DNA of 54,391 nt from positions 1-54,391 of the forward strand of contig NW_027122931.1 in the NCBI RefSeq assembly GCF_023973825.1, in the 5' to 3' direction. The position numbers and the translations under genes were made by a program. Position 1 is the stretch's first letter, and the number at the start of each line of letters is the position of its first letter. Positions 1-13,583 of the stretch are shown here, in pieces. The notes under the pieces were generated by a model, which ran no database searches, was not told the DNA's origin, and worked only from the letters and a program-made list of their open reading frames with translations. The DNA is from Plasmodium brasilianum (lineage: Eukaryota > Apicomplexa > Aconoidasida > Haemosporida > Plasmodiidae).

Positions 1-89
1 TAATACTGGGTATCACCATTATATTAGGAATTTTTTACTACCATAAAAAAGTAAAAAAATATCAAGAAATTAAGTTCAGGAAAAGGTAA
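1..89 (+). CDS. 3' end of a fam-l/fam-m type exported protein (FETKKYSHLEKK subtype), cut by the window edge
   Basis: Only the last 28 codons are present, read in the frame starting at base 3 and ending in TAA at 87-89. The sequence finishes a membrane segment and then reads FYYHKKVKKYQEIKFRKR. This matches the C-termini of the genes ending at 14575 (YYHKKVKKFEKIKFRKR) and 25500 (YYHKKVKKYENIKFRKK), so it is the tail of a third gene of that subtype. The basic tail after the last membrane segment is typical of the family and is probably cytosolic. The rest of the gene lies upstream of the window, so its integrity cannot be judged. Confidence 0.85.
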   Translation, partial: ILGITIILGIFYYHKKVKKYQEIKFRKR

Positions 90-2762
90 AATCTATAATA
101 AGTAATATGTTAGTTTGTGTAATCTTCAATATGAACTGATATATGTATCATCCCTATTAATATGCCTAATAAACATTCCCATAATTTCTTATATTTTATA
201 ATTGCATCCATATACATATGGTATTTTTAGGATACAACAGTTAAAATATATGTTCTTTGTTTTTTTGTGAATTTAAAATTTTTCTTTTTTCTAAACATGT
301 ATATTCTGCAATTATTATAGAATTATTAAATATACATTATGAACTAGTAAATATATGTGATTATGTCAATGGATTCTTATGAAAAATATATATTTTTATA
401 TTATAATTCATATATAATAAGACAATTTATATAATTGTCTTTAAATAGGGTGTTAATGTTTGAATTATAAAATATTGTACATTCTAATTTTCAATATTTC
501 ACAGTAAAACTATTATATATTGACTAAATTATAAATATTTTTTGTTATTTTTTGGGTAAAAATTAACGTGATTTTTTTTATTTTTAATGAAATATACTGA
601 AAGTGTTTTGTTCCGATACATGTGTATATACGCATGTTTTGTTATTTACTTTTAAAAAAAAATAATATCATATTATAATATGAATGATCTATAATAGATT
701 ACTATCTTTATAAAATTAATTATTTGCAATTAAAGAGTTAAAAGCATATATCGCATTATTATAATGATTAAATGAATTATTAATTAATATTTAAAAACTA
801 TTTTTATATATATTATATTGAAAATTTTTATATAAATATATTACGAATTTTACACATATCCTATGTCATTGAATCATTAAAATAAAGATTTGAATTTAAT
901 CAGATATTATTAATTAGTATGTCGAAATTTAGTTTTATTTTTATGTTTATTTCGTAATAGTAAATTTAGAAAAATACATTATATGAGGGTAAAATATAAA
1001 TTTTAATTAAGCATAATGAAAAAAAATATATACAGTTGTAAAAACATGTAATTATTTGTAAATAAAAAATTACATATTCGTGCTCTTTACACTCCTTCCA
1101 TATATATATGATGTAAATTGTTTAAAATAATTTAAAATGTATATAATAATAAAGTTTATATTAATTAATAATTTCTTCAAAAAATAATGACAATTTTTCA
1201 ACAAAATAAATGTTAAAGAATATTTTGTTTTAATATATAACTTATGAATGTGTAATATTTTTTATATTTCTTATATATTTTTAAATAAGGTATAATTTAA
1301 AATTTAATATATTTTTTTTTTTACCGTTTAGTTAAAAAATTTAAAGCATAAGTTTCTGCTATCAACCGTTTTTGAGTAAAATTAATAAATACAATTCACA
1401 TATTAAATTTGATTTTTCATATTTTCTAATCAAACTCATAATATACCTTTAATTATATTTTAGTTACAATAATAGAATAAATTTAAAAATATATCGTGGA
1501 ATCTCTTAAATAACGCATAAATTTACCATTTTATATAAATGCATACTTATATATTAAAGATCATAATAACATCATATATAGAAAATTCTGTGTGAGAGAG
1601 AAAATATTTCTAATTATTGTTTAAATGAAAAACATATATATTTATATATATATTATTAACATTAAATGTTTTTTTATTTGAATAGAATATCTTTTTCTAT
1701 GAATATAATATAAGCATATATATGGCATAAATTATTGTGATAATGTATTTTTTTACTTTTACATTTACAACTATATTAAAAAAAAATAAATAATTAAATT
1801 AGAATCGATTCTATTTTATATGGTTATTGTTTAATTAAAAGCAATGTAAAAACTGAGAATATCGATACTTATTTACTTAAAAATTTGAGAAGAAATATCG
1901 AAATGAAATTTATTACAATTGTTTCATTTTTTTTATGTCATAAAATAACCTATATATTTATTGTTATATTGTTCATAATAATTTGATGTATACATGAATT
2001 TAAAATTCTTTTAGATTATATGTTATAATAAAAATGATTTATGGATTTATAAAAACTGTTTAAAATATTTTACGAGTTTTACACAAATATTCTATAAAAT
2101 AATATTATCAGAATTATAATTATATACTAGACTTCGAAGGTTATTACAGACAACCATGTAAATATAAGATACTGTGGATAAATCAAAGAACAATTTGAAT
2201 ATTTCTATATTTTTATATAATTATTTTAATTGAATATAGGATGAAAATTATAGAAAAGGAACATTACACATAAGAAGTCATATTTGTTGTAATTATTTGT
2301 ACGTTTCCACCTAATTCATAGAATATATATTTCAAAGAATACTATAATTAAAATATTATTATTTATTGTAATTATAAATGATGTGGTCTAATATTATTTT
2401 TGATTATGATTTTTATGGTTACTTTTGTGTCAACAGATATTGATATATAAAAATTATATTTTTATATCATATGAAAACAAAGTTACATATATTTATTATT
2501 TCTAGTTGCACTGACTTTTAAACAGGATTACTATAGTAACGCACAATCATTTTATATTCGTCTATGATGTTTTTCAAATTTAGATAATATTATAATTTAA
2601 AAAAATGTGACATTTCGAAATAAAGTAATACATTAATTTAAGCAAAGCGTATAAAGTATATTATTTAAAAAACAGCTGTAAACGATATTTAAAAGGAACT
2701 TTTTTAATTGTTAATTATGGAGAATTGCAATATACAAAAATTAGTATAGGAGAACAAATATA

Positions 2763-2797
<35 letters not shown>

Positions 2798-3390
2798 AAT
2801 ATAAATCTGTGAACAAATTACATATGTATTATTAGAGTATTATATAAGAATTCAATTCATATATTATGAATTTTTAAAAATATTCTTTCTTTTTATTTTT
2901 ACATTTTAATATAGACAGACATATAAGTTACTGAACTGTCATATATAACCATATGAAAAAAACAACATATAATACACTCTTTTAATGAAAGTTTTATATA
3001 TAAAATAACATTGTATGTCAATATATAGCATTGTTCTAATGTTATAATAAGTTTTTTTTTTTTTTTAAATATAACGATAAATTGAAGAATATGCAAATAA
3101 TACAAGGTATAAACATAAAAAAAATTTCACTTTTTTTCTTTTATGTATTTTACAATAAAAATTTAGTAACGATTGATTTTTTCTTGTTCTTTTAGATTTT
3201 TTCTCATATCTATTATATACTTCGATGTGTATATTTTAATTTCTGTTTGATTTTACTATATACATATTGTTTCATTTTGGAGTCTCTTCAATTTATATAT
3301 AGAGTTTTATCTTTTTTTATTTCATTTTTTTTGAACTTTTTTTATGTATATACATGTATGAATGAGGATATAATATAAAATGTACATGTA
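90..3390. other. AT-rich intergenic region with no supported gene
   Basis: This stretch is almost entirely A and T, with many stops in all frames. No splice-compatible exon or family motif was recognised. It contains a TAAA microsatellite at about 2763-2799 and T-runs such as 3052-3066. The short minus-strand open frame at 2899-3105 is composed of low-complexity codons and is not supported as a gene. Confidence 0.6.
2763..2799. repeat. TAAA tetranucleotide microsatellite (about nine copies)
   Basis: An uninterrupted run of TAAA units is seen directly in the sequence. It is probably length-variable between isolates. Confidence 0.9.
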
Positions 3391-3399
3391 TATATATCC

Positions 3400-5400
3400 C
3401 TAAAATTTTCTTTATTTCAAATTTTCATTTCTCCCATTTATCTCATTTTAACCTAACTTTTTGTCTTCCTTTTTTTTTGAAGTTAGTATGTAAAAAATTA
3501 AAATAAAAAAATAATATATTAATAAATTGTAATAATATTTCCTTGTGTATAAATTTTTAAAAATATGATAAATTATAAATTTAGCTTTACAATTGTAAAA
3601 AAGTCAATGTATGGTAAGTATAAGATAGAACTGTTATAATAATTGTATTAAAGTACGTAATACTAATTGTTATACTTATTTTATTTTTTGCATTTGATAT
3701 ATTGCTTTTCGTTGTAGTCTTAAATATTAAAGAAATATAAATGCATAAATTCTAATAAATATAAAATATGAGAATTGAGGGAATTATCGCTGTGTACATG
3801 AATAATACGCTTTCTTTTTATAGGTTAACTGTATCTTTATCAAGATAAATTAATCATCCTGAAAGAAGGTTATGTTAAAAAAAGAGGAATAAAAAAGGAG
3901 ATAAACATTATCTGATAAGGCCATGGAAAAGTGGCTCCAGTAAAATAAAAAAAGGTAAAATATAATAAAATATGATTAATACTGATACACAATGTATATG
4001 TATAGTTGGACATTTTAAGATAATTTTTTTTTTCCGTTTTTTTTTAAGTTTAAACAGGAATTACAAAGATGTTTTTCTAAAAAGGAAAATGGATATACAC
4101 ACAAGTGTTTTATGAAAAGGAGACAGAAATAAAATGGTTGTGTATCTCTTTACAACATTTTCCTAAATTATTTTTTCTTTCCTTAGCATGAATGAAAGGG
4201 TGAAAAATAGAAAAATTGAGCAATTAATTATATAATTTGTTGGGAATTAAAGATACAAAAGTTGATAACTATTGTTTTCAAAAAATTTATATATGTCATC
4301 TATTATGATATACCATGTATATATACATTGGCGATGAACATACATGTATGTTAATGCGCATGGGCGCGTGCCTATATATAAATATGTATACTTACATAAT
4401 GTAATGTATCCATTTATATATTTTAATACATGTATATTTATACATTTTAAAAGACGTATTTTTTTTTTTAAACTTGAAAAATATATTGAATTATTTATCT
4501 ATATTTATAATACGGTTGATAGAGGCGTGTTTTCCTGCGTAAACAGACGGTACATAAAAATAATAATAACTAATAAAACAAATAAAATATATTTTTTACA
4601 ACTTCATTTATCTATTTCGTTTTATGAAATCATTATTGCAGTTCCTTTTGATGGATGAGCTTCATATATATATATATATATGTAGATTTTTTTTTATGTT
4701 GTACCGTACATATGTGAAACGAACGAAAGATCTCATAAGAAGAATACATTTATAAAGACACCAAAGTATATTAAAATCATTTAAAATAAAATATATCGAA
4801 TAGGGTATTTATCGTCATTAAGTAATTTTAAGTATATAAATAAATGAAAAAATATGGGTTACCAATTTCGTTCATGTTGTGTATTCTCATCGAATATCAT
4901 TATTCATAGATCTATGCTTACGTATGCATATAGCATGTTTATATATATTTTTTTTTTTTTTCATGTACTAGCTTTTCTTGCGCGTGTTAGATTGTTTATA
5001 TTGAAAAGTCATAACAGGAAGCACGTAAATAAATAAATATATATATACAAATGTTGTGTTTTGAAAATTTATTCACTCGTTATGTCTCTGACTACCTTCT
5101 GATGTTCTCCCGTTTTAGTTATTTGCATGTAATTGTATGTTTATATGAATAGGAAAGTATAAAACATATGATAAAATTCTTATGAACGAAAGGAGAATAT
5201 CAGCAATGCATGAAGTTTATTGAAAGAGATGCTTTCTTAATATTGTTAATAATTAAAACGATTAAGAACAAAAATATACATTAATCGACCTATACAGGAA
5301 GTTGTTTAAATTAATTTGTAAAAATTAATAATTCAAGTGTATCCCTATTCTATATCGCGTCCAAATTGTAAACTTTTGAATACATTTATAGATAATTTTT
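3400..5400. repeat. Unidentified duplicated block, copy 1 (partner at 16880-18910)
   Basis: This block is less AT-rich and more complex than its surroundings. It aligns collinearly, with substitutions and small indels, to 16880-18910 at an offset of about 13.47-13.52 kb. Shared landmarks include an ATTAAAATAA stretch (3497 and 16971), GTATACTTACAT (4386 and 17907), a GAGCTT with TA-rich tail (about 4658 and 18178) and GCAATGCATGAAGTT (about 5203 and 18720). Open frames at 4344-4658 and 4854-5036 are not conserved as protein in the other copy. The second copy contains splice-bounded short open segments, and the equivalents here carry more stops. It may be a decayed multi-exon gene, a noncoding RNA locus or a structural subtelomeric repeat; the sequence does not decide. 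Confidence 0.7.
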
Positions 5401-5875
5401 TTAGAGGGTTTTTTATATTGTACATTTATTGTAAGAACTGGGAAATATGAAACAAGAATGTAAAAAATGCAAACGTATAAAGACAAATGTAAAATTTAAT
5501 TTAGTCTAAATCGAAGTAGCACCCTTTATATATGAATATATGTATAAATATTCTGACGTGAAATTACTCGTAGATACCCATGTTTATAATGTTCTACACC
5601 AAAAAATAAGCACATTAGGAAATGTATATATGTATTAATGCAGACTGCATATAAAAAACTCTGGCATGTAATTATGTATATAAATAATTAATTCATTTAC
5701 AAGATAGAGCAGAATAGAGAAAATTTTACTATTATTTTTGTTAATTTTTTTTTTTTTTTTTTGGTTACATATTTATTTTTTATATTAATATATTTTTAAC
5801 AAGCACTATTTTGAAATAAAAATTATAATGATAAATTCATATTACAAAACTAAATGCCAAAATATTTTTATTATA

Positions 5876-5908
<33 letters not shown>

Positions 5909-8247
5909 CGATATTTTATTTAGGATATATTCATATGTACTAATATAATTCTACTTATTAGAATGAAATATTAATAGCTCCTTAAGAATATAATAATTTA
6001 TAAAATAATTGAATTAAATGAGTGACTTATATTCAGATTTATATCTTATTATTTATGTTATATTATATATGACGTTAATTATTTTCAATAAATATTACTT
6101 ATATATCTATAATAGACGATTAATATAAATATTTGTTATCGACACTATGTAGCTAATATATATTTGAACCAAAGTTAGTCTATTATTGAAATGCATAATA
6201 CAGAAATTACTTATTTTCTTCTTTCTGAAACTACATGTATATAGTTAAAATGAGTAAAATATATATAATGAAATTAAGTTATTCATAATATAATATTTAA
6301 GTAAATTTTAAGGATAAATTTTATTTGTACTTATGACATCATTATATATAGATGATTATTTATACATTTGTTATTTAATGAATTTTTTCTTTATGCTTTT
6401 ACTAGAAAATTAATGGAAACTTAAATATATGGAAAAATATAATTAATTTATATTAATGTCTAAGAATTTTTTCAAACACTACACTTCCTTTTAAAAATAT
6501 AAATGTATTGCAATAGTCATTTGATATATATATATATATATATAGTTCATACATGTTTAATAGTTATTTTACTAATTTTATAAGCTATTTAATGTTATAA
6601 TTAAAATATTACTCTCTATTATGTATATAAGGATTACTTATATAAGGATAGGTTATATGATTTTTTGTGAATTTTATTTATGAGCTTTTTACAGTAAATA
6701 CCTCTAATTTTTTAAAACTGCTCTATTGTAATTTTAAAAATAAAATTAAGATTAATATTACTATTTAATTTGTTAAACTTGAGGTACATACTATTGAAAA
6801 TGTATTACATATCCAAGAAAAATATTAAGAATTACATTTATTAGCATAAATACAGCTAAAACTCAGCATCTTGAATTTAATATTTGTAAATAAATACAAA
6901 AGAAATATTGGTCTTTTTGTTAATGAAAATTGTAGTAAGAACATTAATTGTTTTTTTCTTTATAAATATATAAAGTTATGATATTTTACGAAATAATATT
7001 TTTTATGCATTTGATATATATATATACATAAGGATTTTGTACTAGGATTATGATCAAAGGAAGGATATTATAAAATTTCGTTAGTACAATTTTAAATTCA
7101 AGGAGATATGTTAGTAGAATATTATTAATTTGTTTATTACAGAGTTTTACTAATGAAAGAAAGATTAAATACATATATTACATTCTTGTTACAATGGCTT
7201 AATTGTACTACGTACGAATCACTTAACAATTTAGTATAAAATAATTCAATAATCAAAAAATATGTATTTTTATTCTTGATTGAATTAAACTAATACATAT
7301 TTAGCTTAAGAACATTTTGATGCTATTAAATTTTATAAAATAATTTATGTATATCGTCACTTTTCTTTTCTTTAATCAAATTTCATCTAAATACACATAA
7401 ATATATATATATATATATAAATAAAATAAAAAAAATTATGTTTGTAAAATTAAAAATCTTTAATTTAATAATTGTAATATGAAAATATATATAATTAAAA
7501 TTTATACCGTAATAATAAAACATGAATCTATAATTAGTCTTAAAATATATATTTTATCATATATTATTCATTATATTTATTATTTTAAAATATGTTATAA
7601 AACAAACATTAATACATATTTTCGCCTAGTAACCGAGGGCGGTAATATTAATTACACAAAGCAATATGTCATATATTGTTATATTCATCTATTATTACTA
7701 TTATTATAATAATTAATACATTTCATGAAATAATAAAAAAATTTCAAAAACATAACTTATATAAAATAAAAATTATTAATTTGTAACATTTATGAAATAG
7801 TAATTATTGTATTACTATAAGGATGAATTAATTATCTATGTTATATATTATCTATAATCTATATAAACTCTCTATATATAAATATTTAGAAATCGTTTTT
7901 TATTTTAAAAGGTTTTAATAATAAAATTATTTAATTACTACACTATATTACATAATTATTTTATTTTTTATTTCTGAATATTTTTCAATGAACTAAAATT
8001 ATTTTATTAATGAATAAATCATTTACATTAAAATAAGATTAGGTAAATAATTTATGATATATTCTAAAAACTTTTTTTGTCGTTGTAATAAAATGAATTA
8101 CACTTAATATATTTTATTAGGTATTTACAAAGGACTAATAAATTTAATTTATAAAAAGTAATAATGCATTTTATTATTAAAAATATATTATATTAGTATT
8201 GTTATTCTTTACTTATTTTTTATATTAGAATATTAAAGGCCTTTATT
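5401..8247. other. AT-rich intergenic region with homopolymers and TA repeats
   Basis: No gene is supported. A T-run lies at about 5744-5762, TA dinucleotide runs at about 5873-5890, 6526-6544 and 7402-7420, and a further T-run at about 5891-5908. Open frames at 6986-7174 and 7479-7709 have low-complexity composition and no family motif. The last 400 bp before 8248 hold the conserved upstream block listed separately. Confidence 0.55.
7834..7893 (+). promoter_or_regulatory. Conserved upstream block of the fam gene at 8248
   Basis: This TA/CTATAT-rich segment ends in TATTTAGAAAT (7883-7893), about 355 bp upstream of the ATG. Similar segments sit upstream of the other fam genes: 13128-13194, 24071-24120, 28590-28640 and 39018-39058. 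The position suggests a promoter or untranslated-leader element retained through gene duplication. The function is inferred from position only. Confidence 0.45.
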
Positions 8248-9133
8248 ATGGAACAAACAATTAAGTTATTCTTATTTATTAAAATATATGCTTTCATAGG
8301 TTTAGCTTGGATATGTGGTCTTAGAAATAACGTAATAAAAAAATAATATATAAGGAAATATTTATTTTAAATATTCTTACTATATTATTTTTATTAATAC
8401 TGTTCTATAACATAAATTATTTATTATTTAAATTAAAAATACATTAATTTTTTAGGGAAAGTTTAACAAATATTTCTATGACAACTACAATAATGATAGA
8501 AAATTAGGTATAAGAAAATATCGATTATTAGCAAAATATAAACTAGATAAGGATTCAAATATGGCGCATTTAAAAGGGGATTCAATAATTAATGAAAGGT
8601 GCAAAAAAAATTATGTATCTAGTAGTGAAAAATGGGCGAACGAAAAGAACAAAAAATTTAATAGAAATTTATTAAATAAGGCGCAATATTATACAGAAGT
8701 TGTGGATTATGATACTGGAATGTTCGATGGAAAACATTTCCATTTCGAAAAAAAATGGATAAAAAAGAAAAATTATAATAATTTAGTTGAACGAAATAGA
8801 AGAATTTGTGACATAGCTTTAAAAAAAATAAAATTTAGAAGTTACGGTTTCGGAGTTACTCAATTTTTTATTTTTTTGTTGTTTGGAGTAGGATTAGCAG
8901 TATTGCCAACTTTTGAGTTTTGGAGTAGTGTGGGGGAGAAGATTAAAGATAATCCATTATTAGGTACTTTGTATAATGCTTTAGATAAGTTGAAGAATTA
9001 TGAACAATTTTATATTTATTTAGCATTACTTAGCGTAATTATGATTACATTATCTGTTATGCTTATTATTGGAATATACAAGATCTTAAGAAATAATGAA
9101 AAATATAATAAAATTAAATTAATGACGGAGTAA
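8248..9133 (+). CDS. fam-l/fam-m type exported membrane protein (FDGKHFHFEKKW subtype), two exons
   Basis: Exons 8248-8331 and 8456-9133 encode 253 residues; the intron is GTAATA...TTTTTAG (124 bp, phase 0). The start is the MEQ ATG, because exon 1 gives the family-typical short hydrophobic segment (MEQTIKLFLFIKI...LAWIC, residues about 5-23), a recessed signal or anchor for export. Exon 2 opens with GKFNKYFYDNYN, then a YRLLAKYK region (residues 50-57) resembling the family's export-motif region; a canonical RxLxE/Q/D PEXEL is not evident. FDGKHFHFEKKW lies at 118-129. Two membrane segments lie at about 164-180 and 214-236, with a basic tail ending KIKLMTE. It is intact, on the same strand as the next fam gene 4.5 kb downstream. 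Role unknown; inferred to act at the infected red-cell or vacuolar membrane. The letter (l or m) is not assigned. Confidence 0.88.
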
Positions 9134-11389
9134 AAGGTATAATTAGAAATATATATTTTTCTGTAAAGAATTCCTCAATGTGACGAAATAATTTTAATAA
9201 TTTTTATTGTACTATAACCGAACTTGTACACGTGAACTTTTTAATATATGATAATTGAAATATATGTTTTACTTTTATTTGTTTATTTGAATGTCTTATT
9301 GTTTTGGAACTTGTATTTTAATTATATGTTGCATCATAGATAAATATTACGTTATAATATATATATTTGTATATTAAATTATATTTCTTTGGATATATAG
9401 TTTTATGCTTCAAAATGAATTATAATTGTACAATTCAAACAATTTTGTGGATGTATTATGATATATATTTGTAATAAACTTTTGTTCTTATTATTTCATA
9501 TATTATTTTGGTCTAATTTTATTATTTATTCAGGTTTTTAAAAAAATTTATTAACTATTTTTAATTAAAAATAGATGTGTATTCGCTTATATTCTACATA
9601 AGGAAATGAGTGTTTATTGGTACACTGGAAAAAAAAAAAAAAAATATATATATATATTAATAGAAAAAGACTTAATATTTATTATACAAAATTCAGTTTT
9701 TGAGAAATATTCAGCAAAACATATTTATTTTAAAAATCATTCAAAGTGCCAGTTTTTTTAGCATTTTGTATAACTCACGCTATAAATGTATATCAACACA
9801 GTCATTTAATAATAAATTATTTATAAATGCTTAATAACTTGAGGATCTTAAATATTTAAATTAAATCAAGACATAAAACAATTTATAATTTTATTATTGT
9901 TATTAATATTGCAATTAATTCAGTTTTGTTAAAATAGCTTAAATATATATTATACTGAAAATTAATATATAAACGAGCTATCTCTTTAATTTATCTTTTT
10001 GTATCATTAATATATTAAATTAATGAATTAATTGTATTCAGATATTTGTAGATCATTTTATGAAATACTTTTCTTTTTTTTTTTAATATTATTTATTTAT
10101 CCGTCGTATAACATCTCATTGATATAATTAAAATTTTTTTTATTTAATTAATACAAATTTTGAATTAACTACAATTACCATTTATTATTTCTTAGAAACA
10201 ATTTTATAACTAATGAATAAATATATTACCAATAAAAAAAAATTATAGGTATTTTGTTCTCGTATAAGACAGAATTTTTATTTTTAGCAAAAAAGGTATG
10301 TTGAAAATGCCTCTTCTACAATTACATTGGTTAAGTAATTATATAACTACAATATATAACTTTTTGATTATAAGGATAAATTAAGAATTACCTTAACTCA
10401 TTAATAATATGCATTTTAATCATATCAATAATTATATTTTTTGTTTTTATCTTAATTCAATAAACCCTTTATTATGCATAATTATTGATGGTAATTAAAA
10501 AAAGAAATTGTCCTTGTAATTGTATACTATAAATTATAATAGTTCATGCTGCTCATTTTTAGTAATTATTTTCATTTTATTAAAAGCTCTAGTAATCTTT
10601 AATTTTATATTTTCATTCTTTTATTTTAGTATTTTTTATTATTTACATATGATTCTTTGAAAATTTTTTATAAGTTTACTAATTATTTATAAAGATACAT
10701 AATAATCATTATTTTTCTCCTTTTAAATGTACGTATGTATAAAATATCACCTATCATATACTTTCTCATGAAATAATTATTAATATAATATTATTTATGG
10801 TTTGTCTGATATATTTTTTCATGTATTAATATTTCTTTTTCATTTACAATGTAGATAATTATACTTATATAAAGATTGACATATGTTATATGAAAGTGCA
10901 TAAAATATGATTAATACATTTCTATTTAAAAAATATAAATTAAACTTTTATTGTAAATTAATTAATTTATATTAACACATTGTTTCAGAACAAATGCTAA
11001 TTTACTTTTTTAGTACATATGTTATTCCCTAAGGTATGGTTACATTATAAAAATAAAAATGTATATTATTTATTCTATATTAGTATCTTTTATTTAAATA
11101 TAAAATGTTAAAGAATAAAAAAATGTATATTTTTACATACTATTAAGTATAAAAATAAAATTCTCCAGTGCTTTTAACATAATATAAGAGCTTTTGTATA
11201 ATTTTGCTCCTTATAGAATACTTTATATAAAAAACCTCTTCTAAATAAAAATCTAACCAGAAATTATTAAGTTCATTATTTACTCTTATAATTAATAAAG
11301 AATTTTAAAAAAAGATAAAAATATCATAATTTATTAATAATAAGTGCATAATGTTCTTTTGAAAAAGCTTGAAAATATCCAAACGTTTA
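9134..11389. other. AT-rich intergenic region including a conserved 3' flank
   Basis: About 400 bp after the stop (9530-9660) is a CAGGTTTTTAAAA-led block resembling blocks downstream of the genes ending at 14575 and 29910. It includes an A-run followed by TA repeats at about 9629-9658. Beyond that there is no recognised coding or RNA feature. Confidence 0.5.
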
Positions 11390-12571
11390 TCATGTTGTTG
11401 ATATTAGAGAAGTAGCTGAAATCGAGATATGGCCATATATAAATATAAAAATATATATAGGAAAAAAAAACGCACAAATAACGTAATATGGATGTACATA
11501 TGAAAGTACTAGATAAATACAAAAATGATAAATTAGTGATGAGCAAGAGACATTTCTTCGAAATATATGTAGTATTCCTTGCAAAATGTAAGAAAAAAAC
11601 AACTATGAATATTTTAGTGAGTTTAATTTGAATTTAAAAAATTAGTTATGGAATATTAATATATTGTTCAAATATTAAACGAACTATGGAAAAAAATGAT
11701 CATGAAAAAATAAGGGAAATTACATACTTTAAAGAATACACAGAAAGATTAAATAAGAAAACATATAGATATAAATGTGCGTAAAAGAACGTTAATATCT
11801 GTAAATACAACTCCTTTACATTTTATAAAAGTAATGTAAAAATATACATGAAAAAAATGGATAATTCAGGAAGTACTCATGATGGAATAATATCCTAAAT
11901 GAATGATTTAACTAATTGATTAAGATATATAAGAGACAAATACATATAAGTGGTAACGGAGTTCAATAAAGTATGTTAACGACAATTATAGGAAGTTTCG
12001 AAGATAAATGAGTTTTTAAAGAATTACATAATTGTAAAATAAAAATACCAACGGAAATATTTGTAATGATATATATAATAATATTAAAAGAATGCATTAA
12101 TAAAGCATATACGTTGAACAAATAAAATTTTTTTATATTTACCCATCAAACATATGAAGAGAATAGAATATATTGATAAAAATTAAAATCTTTCAGATGC
12201 TTTGGAAGACATAAAGGAATTATTCTAAACATAATGAACAGAAATAATTTTATATATATATAATTGAAGAACCCTTTGTCAAGGTGAATATATTTTTGAA
12301 GTGTGATAATTGTAATGAAGAGTTAATTTAGTTTAAAAAAGTGAATTTATATAAATTAAAAGGAAAGTTACTATTGAAAAAACTATAAGGTAATCGAGAA
12401 AAGTATAGTAAGGTGTATGTATAAGAAAATATTCGAACGGAAAGAACATAAGGAAATTATAGTATAAATTGTCTATATATGGTTCCTGATGAAGACAAAA
12501 TAAAAAAAAAAAAAATTACGACTAACATATGTAAAAACGTATGCCTAAGAACTGAATTATTTGGGGGAAAG
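11390..12571 (+). pseudogene. Decayed coding remnant, family unidentified, ending at a possible splice donor
   Basis: Coding-like sequence with non-repetitive codons, interrupted by stops and frame changes. In one frame, 11390-11482 reads HVVDIREVAEIEIW... before a stop. A 32-codon open piece from ATG 11686 follows. The last roughly 300 bp, to 12571, read in one frame with only four TAA/TAG stops and include LKCDNCNEEL and NICKNVCLRTELFGGK, ending at AAG|GTACTT. Paired cysteines and mixed-charge composition suggest a former surface or invasion protein exon, but I do not recognise the family. Minus-strand frames at 11334-11602 overlap it and are probably antisense shadows. Confidence 0.45.
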
Positions 12572-13583
12572 GTACTTTTAATTATGTTTTGAAAAAATAA
12601 TAATAATAATATTATATATATTTAAAAATTACTTTATTTTTTGAAGTTTATTATATTGTTCATCAGATTACATTAATATTTCTTTTATATATATATATAT
12701 TTTATAAAAAATAAAATAATAAATTAAGAATATAGCTTTAAAATATTTTGTTTACGCTAAATAGTATAAACTATATATTATTTAAAACAAGAAATTTAAA
12801 AAATTATTAAAAAAATAAAAAATTATAATTTATATACCATTAAGATATAAATAGTTTTTTACATTTTGTTGTATTTTATAGATTCAATATTTTAAATATA
12901 TTACGGACTATTTAAGAACGATATTTTTATAATTAATATATCATATAATGCTATGCAAAATTTTTGATTTTTATATTTATCCTTATTATAACTTTATTAA
13001 TAAAATGACACAATAATAATAGTCTTTTCTGATATATAATATTTATAGAATAATAATAATAACAAAACATTGTAAAAATTAGTCATCATTTCAATGTAGA
13101 GAATGGCGTATTACGTATATTATATACGTTATATATTCTACATATTCTATATTATTTACACGTCATATTCTACATCATCTCAATATTTAGAAATATAAAG
13201 AACTTTTATATGTTTTTTTATTTTTAAAAGATCTAATAGAAAGAACTATTTAATTATTCTATTAAATAATTTAATAATATATTCTGAATTATTATGAATA
13301 CATTAAAATACTTTTGTTTTAAACAAAATTATCTTTTAAAAAATAAAATTAAGATAGAAATTGTATAATATATATTTAAAGCTATTTTTATTTTTTGGTA
13401 TTGTCAAAAAAAAAAAAAAAATTATATTTATATATGTTGTGTTATGTATTTAGAAATAAATGAAAAATAATAAAAAAATAAATAAAAAATTCTCCATTGT
13501 CATTAAATTAATATTATAATAATGTCAATTTATTCTTTTATGGATATATTAAAATATAAATAATTAGACTTAAAAAAACAATA
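12572..13583. other. AT-rich upstream region of the fam gene at 13584
   Basis: No gene is seen. It includes TA runs at about 12689-12700, an A-run at about 13407-13421 and the conserved upstream block at 13128-13194. Confidence 0.55.
13128..13194 (+). promoter_or_regulatory. Conserved upstream block of the fam gene at 13584
   Basis: Repeated TATTCTACAT/TATTCTATAT elements are followed by TATTTAGAAAT (13184-13194), 390 bp before the ATG. The same ordered elements occur upstream of the gene at 39425 and, partly, of the other fam genes. Regulatory function is an inference from conserved position. Confidence 0.45.

Noticed and set aside
2899..3105. 68-codon minus-strand open frame
   Set aside because: Includes a poly-lysine stretch from a T-run and low-complexity codons; no splice or family evidence.
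4344..4658. 104-codon + strand open frame in copy 1 of the duplicated block
   Set aside because: Tyr/Ile/Phe-rich low-complexity translation; the aligned region in copy 2 does not preserve the frame.
7620..7646. GC-rich spot with CGCC...GGCG that could form a hairpin
   Set aside because: Only four base pairs of stem and no second copy seen; most likely chance.
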